Positions 8,112 through 17,240 of a DNA stretch of 64,000 nt are shown in pieces (position 1 is the first letter of the stretch; every line of letters begins with the position of its first letter). The notes below the pieces were generated by a model that was not told the origin of the DNA, did no database searches, and saw only the letters and a list, made by a program, of their open reading frames with translations. This DNA comes from Streptomyces capitiformicae (GTDB taxonomy: Bacteria > Actinomycetota > Actinomycetes > Streptomycetales > Streptomycetaceae): the NCBI RefSeq assembly GCF_002214185.1, contig NZ_CP022161.1:9865486-9929485 (forward strand), written 5' to 3'. Position numbers and translations under genes: made by a program.

Positions 8112-9358
8112 CTGGATCACGACCCAATTCAGCCGAGCGGCGCGTCGCTGACCAGCACTTGGGAGACCGTCTCTCCGCGCTGGTCGACGGAGAGCTCGGT
8201 CATGAGGCGCGCGAGCGCGTCCTGGCGCATCTCGCCACCTGTTCGAAGTGCAAGGCGGAGGCGGACGCACAGCGCCGTCTGAAGAACGTCTTCGCGGAGG
8301 CCGCCCCACCGCCCCCTTCCGAGAGCTTCCTGGCCCGCCTCCAGATGCTCCCGGCGGGCGGCGACACCGACGGTGGTTCGCCGCTGGACGGCGGCGGCTT
8401 CGGGGGAAGACTCAGGGGGACGGCCGGTGGGCCCGGTCTTCCCATGGACTCCATGAACTCCTCTGACAGCAGGGACTTCGCGGACTTCGGTGTCTTCGGA
8501 CCCCGGACCGACTCCTTCGGATACCTCCCGTCGGGACCGCACGGCGGCGCTCTGTCGCCGTCGGAGGGCCGCGGACTGCTCGGCGGCCGGGGCCTTTCCG
8601 GCGGCCGTGGGTTCCTCGGTGACCGCGGCTTTCTGAGCGGGCGTGGCTTCCTGGGCGACCGAGGGGCGCTGGGTGGTGGCGCCCCGGGTGCCTCGTCGGG
8701 TGACCGAGGCTTCCTCGACCGAGGCCGCGGCTTCTCGGTGGACGCCGACCCCGCTGAGGACCGGGAGGGCGAGACCACCGAGAACCGCGGAGTCACGGGT
8801 GACCGTGGCTTTCGGATCCATGACGTGAGCCGGCACGAGGCCGAGCGTTCGGCCTCGCGCGGCTTTCGGTTCGCCTTCGTGGCCGCCGGCGCGGTGTCGC
8901 TGGCCGCGATCGCGCTCGGCGGCATGACCACCGGGGTGCCCGCCGAGACGGTGGACGCCCGAGGCGGTTCGGGCTCCGGCAGCAATGTGACACCGCTGCG
9001 GACGCAGGCCACGGGAGCCGCCCCCGAGTCGCAGCGCCGCCGGGGAGCCGTCGGGCCGCTGCTCGGACAGGGCCAGCGGTCCACGGGCGAGGTGCCCGTG
9101 GCGCCGACGGCACTCTCAGCGCCCCTGCTGCCCGGAGTCCCCGCTCCGGTCGGCCAGGTCCGGCAGACCGAGCACCCGCTGACCACGCCCCTCCTGGCCG
9201 GCGCCGCCGCCATGTCCCCGCTCATACCTCCGCTCGCCGCCGCTCCGCCGTTCCAGCTGACCGGGTGGCCCCCGGCACCCGAGGTCACCGCTCCGGGTCT
9301 GCTGACGGCACCCGACGCCACCTCGTCTCCCCCTCCCACCTCCCGTGCCCTCCGCTGA
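8108..9358 (+). CDS. ZAS-type membrane anti-sigma factor with RG-rich repeat insert
   Basis: 416 residues from GTG 8108. The N-terminal zinc anti-sigma domain (zf-HC2) shows the H-x3-C-x2-C motif at H41-C45-C48 (HLATCSKC) and would bind the co-transcribed sigma factor. One transmembrane helix lies at about 255-277 ([20 protein letters not shown]). The roughly 135-residue extracytoplasmic tail is Pro/Ala rich. Between ZAS and membrane, residues about 150-215 hold repeated GRGFLGDRG / GRGLLGG units, an unusual Gly-Arg array for this family. Regulated proteolysis or redox loss of zinc are the known release routes; the downstream HtrA-like protease is a natural partner. Confidence 0.88.
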   Translation: MTGSRPNSAERRVADQHLGDRLSALVDGELGHEARERVLAHLATCSKCKAEADAQRRLKNVFAEAAPPPPSESFLARLQMLPAGGDTDGGSPLDGGGFGGRLRGTAGGPGLPMDSMNSSDSRDFADFGVFGPRTDSFGYLPSGPHGGALSPSEGRGLLGGRGLSGGRGFLGDRGFLSGRGFLGDRGALGGGAPGASSGDRGFLDRGRGFSVDADPAEDREGETTENRGVTGDRGFRIHDVSRHEAERSASRGFRFAFVAAGAVSLAAIALGGMTTGVPAETVDARGGSGSGSNVTPLRTQATGAAPESQRRRGAVGPLLGQGQRSTGEVPVAPTALSAPLLPGVPAPVGQVRQTEHPLTTPLLAGAAAMSPLIPPLAAAPPFQLTGWPPAPEVTAPGLLTAPDATSSPPPTSRALR

Positions 9359-9487
9359 CCCCGAGTTCTGCGCGCCGGCCCGCGAACCTGGTTGAATCCA
9401 GAATGGGCCGTGTCCGCACTTGCCGGTTCCGGCCTGCGGTACTCGGTGAACGGTGGGCAGTGGGCCGGTCTTCGAGACGGGCCTGGG

Positions 9488-9562
9488 CCCGTTGTTCGGA
9501 TCATGCCGACTTCGGGACGCGGTGCCTCATGATTGCGGCCCAGGCGTGATCCGAACGACGGG
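9488..9562. promoter_or_regulatory. Long-range inverted repeat in the HtrA gene leader
   Basis: CCCGTTGTTCGGATCATGC (9488-9506) pairs with GCGTGATCCGAACGACGGG (9544-9562) with two mismatches across a 37-nt spacer, ending 18 bp before ATG 9581. It could be an operator pair, a leader hairpin that hides the ribosome-binding region (GGGGAGAAC), or a terminator for the sigma/anti-sigma transcript. Confidence 0.55.
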
Positions 9563-9580
9563 TCCTAGGTTGGGGAGAAC

Positions 9581-11977
9581 ATGGACGAGGGGAAGCCCAC
9601 GAAGGCGACGTGGTGGAGCCGATCCCGGACGCAGGACGCGGGAGACGGGACGATGGGGGACCACACCGGGCCGACGGGGGGCGACGGGGTGGCCGCGGAC
9701 GCGGTTCGCGGGGAAAGCGATGGGGGCGATTTCGAGTTGGAGCGACCTGCGACGGTGCCCGCCCCCGGTGGGGCCGGCCCCGACGACGACTTCGAACTGG
9801 CCCGCCCGGCATCGTCTTTGACGCCGAACGGCTCCGAACGACTGGTTCACTCCGGGCCCGGTGACTCCGCTTCGGGCGCCGACGCCGGGGGCGACTTCGA
9901 GTTGCGGCCCGCTGCGGGCGGTGCGGGCACGGGCGCCGTGGCCGCGTCCATTGAGGGCGCTCCGGGCGAAGTGGCCGCGCCTCCTGGGCTGGAGCAGAGC
10001 AATTCGTCGGTCGGTGAGGAGAGTTCGCCTGCCGCCGACGAGGTCACGATGAGCGGTGAGGCGACCACGCGACTGAGCCTGACGAAGAGCGCCTCGGTGC
10101 ACGGAGACACGGTCCAGGACACGGCAGCCCAAGGTGCGGGAGCGCCGGGCGGGCAGAGCGGTGCCCTGGGTGGCCCTGGAGCGCCCTCTGAGCGCCCCAA
10201 GCCGCTGCACGACCCCGATCCCTACAGCACCCCGCCGTACGGCGAGCCCGGCCCCTGGGCGCCCGCGCCGCCGGTCCAGCATCCGGCGACGACGCCCGCG
10301 CACGGCACAAACGTTCAGGCAACGGCACCGGCGCACGGTGAGCCTCATCCGACGGCACCCCAGACGCATGGGGTGCCCGCCCCCGCGACGCCCCAGCCAC
10401 CTGTCGTGCCCGCCCCCGTGGCGCCCCCGTCGCACGACACGGCGACTGCGGCGGCGCCCCCGCCGTCCGCCGCCGCACCGAGCCCGTCGCACGGCACCTC
10501 GCCGGTATCAGCGGCCCCTGCCGCTCACCTGCCGCCGGCCCCCTCGGCCAACGGCACACACGCCTCGTCGGCGATACCCTCGCCGTCACCGGTGACCCAG
10601 GCCCACGGCACCTCCGTACCGCCCACGGCTCCCCAGCCCGCGACGGGCCCGTACACGGACGCCCCGCAGCCTGCGGCCGCCACCCCTTACCCGGACGCGT
10701 CCCAGGCCGCCCCGCCCTCGTACCCGTCCCCCTCCCCCCAGCCGCCGTACGCGGACGCGTCCCGAGCCGTGCCGCAAGCCGCCCCCAACCCCTGGCAGAA
10801 CTACGACCCCTGGGCAGGTTCCGCCCCGTTGCAGCAGAACGGGGCCGCCGTGGTGAGCGAGGAGGCGCGGCGGAAGCGAGGGCTGAAGATCCTGGTGGTC
10901 GGCGCCGCGCTGATCGCTCTCGTGTCCGGAGGCGTCGGCGGAGCCATGGGCGCGTATCTGGAGCGGAACGGCGGGGTCGGCGAGGTCGAGCTGCCGCAGT
11001 CCGGCGGCGGCGGGACGGGGCGGGCCCCCGACAGCGTCGCCGGAATCGCCGCCAGCGCGCTGCCCAGCGTCGTGACCCTGCATGTGAGCGGATCGGATGC
11101 GCAGGGGACCGGCACCGGCTTCGTGCTCGACAAACGGGGCCACATCCTCACCAACAACCACGTCGTCGAGGCCGCCGCCACCTCCGGCGAGATATCGGTG
11201 ACCTTCAGCGGCGGCGACACCGCCGAGGCCACCATCGTCGGCCGGGACACCGGCTACGACCTCGCCGTCGTCAAGGTGACCGGCGTCAACGGGCTCAAGC
11301 CGCTGCCCCTCGGCAACTCCGACGAGGTCCAGGTCGGCGACCCGGTCGTCGCCATCGGTGCCCCCTTCAACCTGGCCAACACCGTCACCTCCGGCATCAT
11401 CAGCGCCAAGGAACGGCCCATCACGGCCGGCGGTGAGAGCGGCGACGCCAGCGATGTGTCGTACGTGGACGCGCTGCAGACCGACGCGCCGATAAACCCG
11501 GGCAACTCCGGTGGCCCGCTCGTCGACGTCAACGCCCGGGTCATCGGCATCAACAGCGCCATCCGGTCCGCCGGCAGCGGTTCCGAGTCGGACGGTGGGC
11601 AGGCCGGTTCGATCGGGCTCGGCTTCGCGATCCCCATCAACCAGGGCAAGCGCGTCGCGGAGGAACTGATCAACACGGGCAAGGCGACCCACCCGGTGAT
11701 CGGCGTCACCCTCGACATGGATTACTCGGGTGACGGCGCCCGCATCGGCAACGACGACGGCGGCGCCGCGGTCAACGCGGGCGGGCCGGCCGACCGGGCC
11801 GGCATCCGGTCGGGTGACGTCATCACCGAGGTCGACGGCCAGCGCGTCCACTCCGGCGACGAACTCATCGTCAAGGTACGGGCCCACCGCCCCGGCGACC
11901 GGCTGGAGCTCACTCTTCAGCGCGACGGCAGGGAACAGAAGGTCAGTCTGACCCTCGGCTCGTCCGACGGTGACTGA
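9581..11977 (+). CDS. HtrA/DegP-like membrane serine protease with PDZ domain
   Basis: 798 residues. The long cytoplasmic N-terminal region (1-430) is disordered. It starts with three GDFELxRPA-type repeats (about 48, 68 and 105) and continues as a Pro/Ala/His-rich stretch. One transmembrane helix (about 434-455, LKILVVGAALIALVSGGVGGA) leads to an extracytoplasmic trypsin-like domain with catalytic triad H527 (TNNHVVEAA), D560 (GYDLAVVKV) and S643 (NPGNSGGPL), then one PDZ domain (about 705-790). It would degrade misfolded envelope proteins or trim regulators such as the anti-sigma factor encoded upstream. The catalytic part is of normal length; the N-terminal extension is unusually long. Confidence 0.92.
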   Translation: MDEGKPTKATWWSRSRTQDAGDGTMGDHTGPTGGDGVAADAVRGESDGGDFELERPATVPAPGGAGPDDDFELARPASSLTPNGSERLVHSGPGDSASGADAGGDFELRPAAGGAGTGAVAASIEGAPGEVAAPPGLEQSNSSVGEESSPAADEVTMSGEATTRLSLTKSASVHGDTVQDTAAQGAGAPGGQSGALGGPGAPSERPKPLHDPDPYSTPPYGEPGPWAPAPPVQHPATTPAHGTNVQATAPAHGEPHPTAPQTHGVPAPATPQPPVVPAPVAPPSHDTATAAAPPPSAAAPSPSHGTSPVSAAPAAHLPPAPSANGTHASSAIPSPSPVTQAHGTSVPPTAPQPATGPYTDAPQPAAATPYPDASQAAPPSYPSPSPQPPYADASRAVPQAAPNPWQNYDPWAGSAPLQQNGAAVVSEEARRKRGLKILVVGAALIALVSGGVGGAMGAYLERNGGVGEVELPQSGGGGTGRAPDSVAGIAASALPSVVTLHVSGSDAQGTGTGFVLDKRGHILTNNHVVEAAATSGEISVTFSGGDTAEATIVGRDTGYDLAVVKVTGVNGLKPLPLGNSDEVQVGDPVVAIGAPFNLANTVTSGIISAKERPITAGGESGDASDVSYVDALQTDAPINPGNSGGPLVDVNARVIGINSAIRSAGSGSESDGGQAGSIGLGFAIPINQGKRVAEELINTGKATHPVIGVTLDMDYSGDGARIGNDDGGAAVNAGGPADRAGIRSGDVITEVDGQRVHSGDELIVKVRAHRPGDRLELTLQRDGREQKVSLTLGSSDGD

Positions 11978-12227
11978 AAGGGCGGCTCGGACGGGGCCGG
12001 ACGGCTCGACGTACTGACAGGAACTTCACAGTAGGGGGTCCCTGGCCCCCTCCCGCCAGGCAAACAGCTGGGAAAACCAGCCGTGCGACCCTGGTCGGAG
12101 GGTGCCCGGCAGTACCCGATCGACAGGATCGCCGGGTACCGTGGACCCGGCCCGGACCACGGAAGACCTGCCGGACCGCGGAAGATCTACCGAGGGCCGC
12201 GACCGAGGACATCGCAAGGAGCTTCAG

Positions 12228-12677
12228 GTGTTCAATGACATAGGTGCGCTCGAGCTGGTGACGCTCATCGTCCTTGCCGTGCTCGTCTTCGGTCCGGACA
12301 AGCTCCCGAAGGTGATCCAGGACGTCACGCGCACGATCCGCAAGATCCGTGAGTTCTCGGACAGCGCCAAGCAGGACATTCGCAACGAACTCGGCCCGGA
12401 GTTCAAGGACTTCGAGTTCGAGGACCTCAACCCCAAGACGTTCATCCGCAAGCAGCTGGACAACGACGACCTGGGGCTGAAGGAGATGCGCAGCAGCTTC
12501 GACCTCAAGAAGGAGATGGCCGAGCTCACGGACGCGGTCCAGGGCCGCGAATCCGAGCCCTCGTCCGCCGCCGCTGCCTCCACGTCGGGTTCCTCGGGCG
12601 GCTCCGTCGACATGAGCAAGAAGCGTGCCGCACTCGAGAAGGACGAGCGCCCGCCCTACGACGCGGACGCCACCTGA
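12228..12677 (+). CDS. tatB: Twin-arginine translocase subunit TatB
   Basis: 149 residues from GTG 12228, with AAGGAG ten bases upstream. An N-terminal membrane helix (FNDIGALELVTLIVLAVLVF) is followed by the conserved GPDKLPK hinge and an amphipathic helix, then an acidic/serine-rich tail. TatB works with TatC to recognise folded precursors with twin-arginine signals. Placement directly after the HtrA gene is the normal Streptomyces arrangement. Confidence 0.93.
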   Translation: MFNDIGALELVTLIVLAVLVFGPDKLPKVIQDVTRTIRKIREFSDSAKQDIRNELGPEFKDFEFEDLNPKTFIRKQLDNDDLGLKEMRSSFDLKKEMAELTDAVQGRESEPSSAAAASTSGSSGGSVDMSKKRAALEKDERPPYDADAT

Positions 12678-12938
12678 GCCGTACGCCGTCCCTGAGCCGT
12701 ACGCCGTACCTCCGCGTGCTGCCGCGCCCCCTACGTGATGCGATTCATACGGGTCACGCCTCTCCGTACGGCCTGAAGCCGCCTGTACGCCGTCCTACGC
12801 GCCGAGCGGTTTCCCTGCTGCTCGGAGTGCTGTGGCTATGCTGCCCAGTTGTTGTGCGGACCGCATGGAGAGCGAGCGACGACGCCCGAGGGGGGCGGGC
12901 CGCTCCGGTCCGCCTAGAGCGAGGAGGCGTCCGGGCAG

Positions 12939-13610
12939 ATGGAGACGACGAGTCGGGTAGGCGCGCAGGCGTCGGCCGCGGAGGGCGGACAACAGGTCCC
13001 CTCCGCCCGACGCACGGTCGACGGCTACCTGCTGGCGCCCTTCCCGTGGTACGGCCTCGACGAGGCCTTCACGGGGCCGCGCTGGCTGATGCAGGTCGGT
13101 ACGTCGGCGGAAGGCGCCGTCGAGCACGGTTCGATCGGACACGGCGACGAACCCTCGGTGCGCAACGAGTACGCCACCGGAGCGGACGACGAGGCCAAGG
13201 AGCGGTTCGCGGTGGTGGTGACCATCGCCGCGAATCCGTCCCGGAGGAGCGCCGACGGCACGGGGTTGCTGGAAGCCACATCGGTTTCCTCGGCGGCGTG
13301 GCTCGCGGGGGTGGGGCTGCTGTCGTTCACGTGGCCGGGGCAGTTGGACCACTCCCTGCGGGACGACTGGCTGGATCAGCAGACCGAGGCGGCGTGGGTG
13401 CTGGCCGACGATCTCGCCGGGCCGGACTGGTCGACGCTGTCCCTGCCGGTGGACGGGGTGCCGACGCCGTTCCACTACCGGGAGTCCGAGTTCGGGTGGG
13501 TGCTCGCCGGGTCGACCTCTGAGGGGGTGCACGTGGGTGCGTACGGAAGAGGGATGAGCGCGTACGGGCTTGGCTTCGCCATGATCAAGGACATCGGGGA
13601 GTACGCATAG
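12939..13610 (+). CDS. Conserved hypothetical protein
   Basis: 223 residues; no signal peptide and no membrane helix. Distinctive segments are DGYLLAPFPWYGLDEAFTGP, VEHGSIGHGDEP, FAVVVTIAANPSRRSADGTG, SFTWPGQLDHSLRDDWLDQQ and SLPVDGVPTPFHYRESEFGW. Codon use is typical of real genes. The position between tatB and mrp matches the core chromosome order in Streptomyces, but I cannot assign a function. It ends at a clear terminator. Confidence 0.75.
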   Translation: METTSRVGAQASAAEGGQQVPSARRTVDGYLLAPFPWYGLDEAFTGPRWLMQVGTSAEGAVEHGSIGHGDEPSVRNEYATGADDEAKERFAVVVTIAANPSRRSADGTGLLEATSVSSAAWLAGVGLLSFTWPGQLDHSLRDDWLDQQTEAAWVLADDLAGPDWSTLSLPVDGVPTPFHYRESEFGWVLAGSTSEGVHVGAYGRGMSAYGLGFAMIKDIGEYA

Positions 13611-13614
13611 CGCA

Positions 13615-13646
13615 AAGGGCACCGCCTCGTTGGGTGCGGTGCCCTT
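13615..13646. terminator. Terminator
   Basis: Inverted repeat AAGGGCACCGC / GCGGTGCCCTT with a 10-nt loop, followed by TCTTC, directly after the hypothetical gene's stop codon. It also faces the convergent mrp gene about 90 bp away. Confidence 0.8.
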
Positions 13647-13732
13647 CTTCGCCGTGGGGATTGGGGTTTGTCGGGGACTTCGGGTTGTGTGTGGTTGCTC
13701 ACGCAGGCCCCCGCGCCCCTTCGATACCTGCT

Positions 13733-14890
13733 CTAGAACTTGTTCCTCGGCGTGATGCCCAGGCTCATGCCCGACAAGCCCCTCTGGCGGCCGCCCAGCT
13801 TGCCGGCGATCGCTCGTAGGGCCGAGCCCGCCGGGGAGTCGGGGTCGGTCAGGACCACCGGCTTGCCCTCGTCGCCGCCCTCGCGGAGGCGGACGTCGAT
13901 GGGGATGTTGCCGAGGACCGGGACCGTGGTGCCCGTCGTGCGGGTGAGGCCGTCGGCGACGACCTGGCCGCCGCCCGTGCCGAAGACGTCGACCATCTCG
14001 TCGCAGTGCGGGCAGGGGAGGCCGGACATGTTCTCGACGACGCCGACGATCTTCTGGTGGGTCTGGACCGCGATCGAGCCCGCCCGCTCCGCCACCTCGG
14101 CCGCCGCCTGCTGCGGGGTCGTCACGATCAGGATCTCCGCGTTCGGGACCAGCTGGGCGACGGAGATCGCGATGTCGCCCGTGCCCGGGGGCAGGTCGAG
14201 CAACAGAACATCCAGGTCGCCCCAGTAGACGTCCGCCAGGAACTGCTGGAGCGCCCTGTGGAGCATCGGGCCGCGCCAGACGACGGGGTCGTTGCCCGGC
14301 GTGAACATGCCGATCGAGATGACCTTCACGCCGTTCGCGGACGGCGGCATGATCATGTTCTCGACCTGGGTGGGACGGCCGCCGGCGCCCAGCATGCGCG
14401 GCACGGAGTGGCCGTAGATGTCGGCGTCGACGACACCGACCTTCAGACCGTCGGCCGCCATCGCCGCCGCCAGGTTCACCGTCACCGAGGACTTGCCGAC
14501 GCCGCCCTTGCCGGAGGCGACGGCGTACACGCGAGTGAGGGAGCCCGGTTTCGCGAACGGGATCTCGCGCTCGGCCTGGCCGCCGCGCAGCGCGGAGGCC
14601 AGCTCACGGCGCTGCTCGTCGCTCATGACGTCGAGTTCGACGTCGACGCGGGTGACGCCCTCGACCCGCGAGACCGCCTCCGTCACACGCTGCGTGATCG
14701 TGTCGCGCATGGGGCAGCCGGAGACCGTCAGGTACACGGCGACCGCGACCGCTCCGTCCGCACCGATCTCCACCGATTTGACCATCCCGAGTTCGGTGAT
14801 GGGCCGGTTGATCTCGGGGTCGTTCACCGTGGCGAGTGCTGCGTGCACGGCGTCACTCGTAGGGGTGGAACCCGGCCTGTGGACAGCCAT
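13733..14890 (-). CDS. mrp: Mrp/ApbC iron-sulfur cluster carrier ATPase
   Basis: 385 residues. The N-terminal MIP18/DUF59 domain (about 8-90, with the conserved SGCPMRDTI) is followed by a P-loop NTPase of the Mrp/NBP35 class: deviant Walker A GKGGVGKS at 127-134, Walker B LLLDLPPGTGD near 230-239, and the cluster-binding CPHC at 293-296. It carries [4Fe-4S] clusters to apoproteins in the cytoplasm. The whole catalytic set is intact and the length is typical of actinobacteria. Confidence 0.93.
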   Translation of the reverse strand: MAVHRPGSTPTSDAVHAALATVNDPEINRPITELGMVKSVEIGADGAVAVAVYLTVSGCPMRDTITQRVTEAVSRVEGVTRVDVELDVMSDEQRRELASALRGGQAEREIPFAKPGSLTRVYAVASGKGGVGKSSVTVNLAAAMAADGLKVGVVDADIYGHSVPRMLGAGGRPTQVENMIMPPSANGVKVISIGMFTPGNDPVVWRGPMLHRALQQFLADVYWGDLDVLLLDLPPGTGDIAISVAQLVPNAEILIVTTPQQAAAEVAERAGSIAVQTHQKIVGVVENMSGLPCPHCDEMVDVFGTGGGQVVADGLTRTTGTTVPVLGNIPIDVRLREGGDEGKPVVLTDPDSPAGSALRAIAGKLGGRQRGLSGMSLGITPRNKF

Positions 14891-15042
14891 CCGTCTTCCT
14901 TCGCTACTAGTCTCCTGCCTGTGCCATGTGGCGCCGGACAGGGCTTGTCCGTCATGAGGACGCGGACGCGTTCAAGTGAGAGGCCGCTCCCTCTGGGAGA
15001 GGCGCAGTCACAAGGACGATGGTACGGCGCTTGGAGCGGCCG

Positions 15043-15729
15043 TCAGGAACCATCTTCCGGCAGCGCGAAGGTCCGGTGCTCCTCGATCTCCCGCTGGAGA
15101 TCCTGGAGCTCGGAGCGTAGCCAGTCGCGGGTGGCGACCTCGCCGAGGCCGATACGGAGCGCGGCGATCTCCCTGGTCAGATACTCGGTGTCGGCGATCG
15201 AGCGCTCGTTCTGTTTGCGGTCCTGTTCGAGGTTGACCCGGTCGCGGTCGTCCTGGCGGTTCTGCGCGAGGAGGATCAGCGGGGCCGCGTACGAGGCCTG
15301 GAGGGAGAGCATCAGCGTCAGGAAGATGAACGGGTACTCGTCGAAGCGCAGGGCGCGGGGCGCGAACACGTTCCACAGGACCCAGACATTGATGGCGACC
15401 GTCATCCAGACCAGGAACCGTCCGGTGCCCAGGAACCGTGCGATGCGCTCCGAGAGCCGTCCGAAGGCCTCGGGGTCCCATTCGGGCAGGAACCTGGCCC
15501 GGCGGCGCAGCGGCTGGTCCAGGCGCGTACGTGGGCGTGCGGTGGCCCCGGAGAGCGTGCGCTCCCGTACGGGTGCCGCGGAGGACGGCGTGCGCTCGTG
15601 CATGGACGCGGCGCTCGCGTGATCCCGCTCGCGCCCCCCAAGCCCCCCGATCCGCCCGTCACGCCTTCCGTGCCCGTCTCGCCTTCCGTGCCCGTCTCGC
15701 CCCCCGCGCCCGTCGCGCTCAGGAACCAT
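15043..15729 (-). CDS. DUF1003 membrane protein
   Basis: 228 residues. The DUF1003 core (about 85-205) contains two membrane helices (FLVWMTVAINVWVLWNVF and YPFIFLTLMLSLQASYAAPL) and the family tail ILLAQNRQDDRDRVNLEQDR, then a coiled-coil C-terminus. The first 45 residues are a low-complexity Gly-Arg-Asp-His segment encoded by a short tandem repeat (GRRDGHGRRDGH). The gene overlaps the upstream PRC/MgtE_N/CBS gene by 11 bp, so both are likely one operon. Function unknown; the association suggests an accessory role in divalent-ion or membrane homeostasis. Confidence 0.85.
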   Translation of the reverse strand: MVPERDGRGGRDGHGRRDGHGRRDGRIGGLGGRERDHASAASMHERTPSSAAPVRERTLSGATARPRTRLDQPLRRRARFLPEWDPEAFGRLSERIARFLGTGRFLVWMTVAINVWVLWNVFAPRALRFDEYPFIFLTLMLSLQASYAAPLILLAQNRQDDRDRVNLEQDRKQNERSIADTEYLTREIAALRIGLGEVATRDWLRSELQDLQREIEEHRTFALPEDGS

Positions 15730-17014
15730 GGGCCGCCCCCTCGACGTCCCCGTCGTCCTCGTCCAGGTGGAACTCCGTCTCCCGCCAGTCCTCGGGCAGC
15801 ATGTGGTCCAGTACGTCGTCCACGGTCACCGCGCCCAACAGCGAGCCGCTCTCGTCGACCACGGGCGCCGCGACCATGTCGTACGTCGCGAAGAACCCGG
15901 CCACCTCGGGCAGCAGGGCCTCCGGGTCGAGCGGCTGGAGGTCGTCGTCGAGGATCGAGCTGACCAGGTTGTACGGCGGGTCCCGCAGCAGCCGTTGGAA
16001 GTGGACCGTGCCGAGGTACTTGCCGGTCGGGGTCTCGTCCGGCGGCCGGCACACATACACCTGGGCGGCGAGCGCGGGGGAGAGGTCGGGCTCGCGGACC
16101 CGGGCGAGCGCGTCGGCGACGGTCGCGTCCGGGCGCAGCACGATCGGCTCGGTGGTCATCAGGCCGCCGGCGGTCTTCTCCTCGTACGCCATGAGCCGCC
16201 GTACGTCCGCCGCCTCGTCCGGCTGCATCAGCGTCAGCAGCCGCTCCTGCTCCTCCTCCGGCAGCTCGGCGAGCAGGTCGGCGGCGTCGTCCGGATCCAT
16301 GGCCTCCAGGACGTCGGCGGCCCGCTCCTCCTTGAGCTTGCCGAGGATCTCGATCTGGTCGTCCTCCGGAAGCTCCTCCAGGACATCGGCGAGACGGTCG
16401 TCGTCGAGGGCGGCGGCGACCTCGGCCCGGCGCTTGGCGGAGAGGTGGTGCAGCACGTTGGCGAGGTCGGCCGGGCGGAGCTGCTCGAAGGTGGCCAGCA
16501 GGCTCTCCGCGCCCTGCCCGTGCTCCTCCAGCGAGAACCCGGTGACCGCCGACCACTCCACGGTCAGCGTCTCGCCCCGGTGCCGCCGGAACGCCCCGCC
16601 CTTCCCCTTCCGTACGAACACCCGGTCGATCTCCCAGTCCCGGCGGGCCGGCAGCTGCTGCACCGAGATGTCGAGGACCGTCACCTCCTCACCCGTCTCC
16701 ACCAGCCGTACGCGACGGTCCAGCAGTTCCCCGATGACGAGCCGCTCGGTGGGCCGCTGCTCGAAGCGGCGCACGTTCAGGACGCCGGTGGTGATGACCT
16801 GTCCGGACTGCACTCCCGTGACCCGGGTCATCGGCAGAAAGATCCGGCGCCGCGTGGACAGCTCGACGACCAGGCCGAGCAGCCGCGGCGGCTTCCGCCC
16901 GACCCGCAGGATGGCCACGAGGTCACGGACCCGGCCCACCTGGTCGCCGTTCGGGTCGAAGACGGCGACTCCGGAGAGGTGCGAGACGAAGATCCGGGGC
17001 GCCAGCGCCGCCAT
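15719..17014 (-). CDS. PRC-barrel / MgtE_N / CBS-domain protein without transport domain
   Basis: 431 residues. Two PRC-barrel-like segments occupy about 5-150. The MgtE N-terminal superhelical domain follows (about 170-275: LRPADLANVLHHLSAKRRAE, then LADVLEELPEDDQIEILGKL and VLEAMDPDDAADLLAELPEE). Two CBS motifs lie at about 285-410 (MTTEPIVLRPDATVADALAR and GAVTVDDVLDHMLPEDW). The MgtE membrane pore is missing, so this is the sensor half of a magnesium channel as a free-standing protein. It could gate or regulate another transporter; corA lies 1.5 kb away. An 11-bp overlap couples it to the DUF1003 gene. Confidence 0.85.
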   Translation of the reverse strand: MAALAPRIFVSHLSGVAVFDPNGDQVGRVRDLVAILRVGRKPPRLLGLVVELSTRRRIFLPMTRVTGVQSGQVITTGVLNVRRFEQRPTERLVIGELLDRRVRLVETGEEVTVLDISVQQLPARRDWEIDRVFVRKGKGGAFRRHRGETLTVEWSAVTGFSLEEHGQGAESLLATFEQLRPADLANVLHHLSAKRRAEVAAALDDDRLADVLEELPEDDQIEILGKLKEERAADVLEAMDPDDAADLLAELPEEEQERLLTLMQPDEAADVRRLMAYEEKTAGGLMTTEPIVLRPDATVADALARVREPDLSPALAAQVYVCRPPDETPTGKYLGTVHFQRLLRDPPYNLVSSILDDDLQPLDPEALLPEVAGFFATYDMVAAPVVDESGSLLGAVTVDDVLDHMLPEDWRETEFHLDEDDGDVEGAAHGS

Positions 17015-17240
17015 GAGCCGCCCCTTCCTTTTGTGTGGGTCTTGTGCTCTCCCTAGGGAGTGAGTCTTTCGCGATAATCACGCGAGTCATACGGGATTGT
17101 CCGCCGAGGAGGGCTTCAGGCTAGCCCGTCCCGATCGGATATGCCCTGGTGAGCGGTGCGGACGGACTGCCTCCGTGGCGCGGCGGGAGCCCCGGTACTC
17201 TGCGGTACGCCGGGACTCCCCACGAAGAGGTGTGTCGTCT

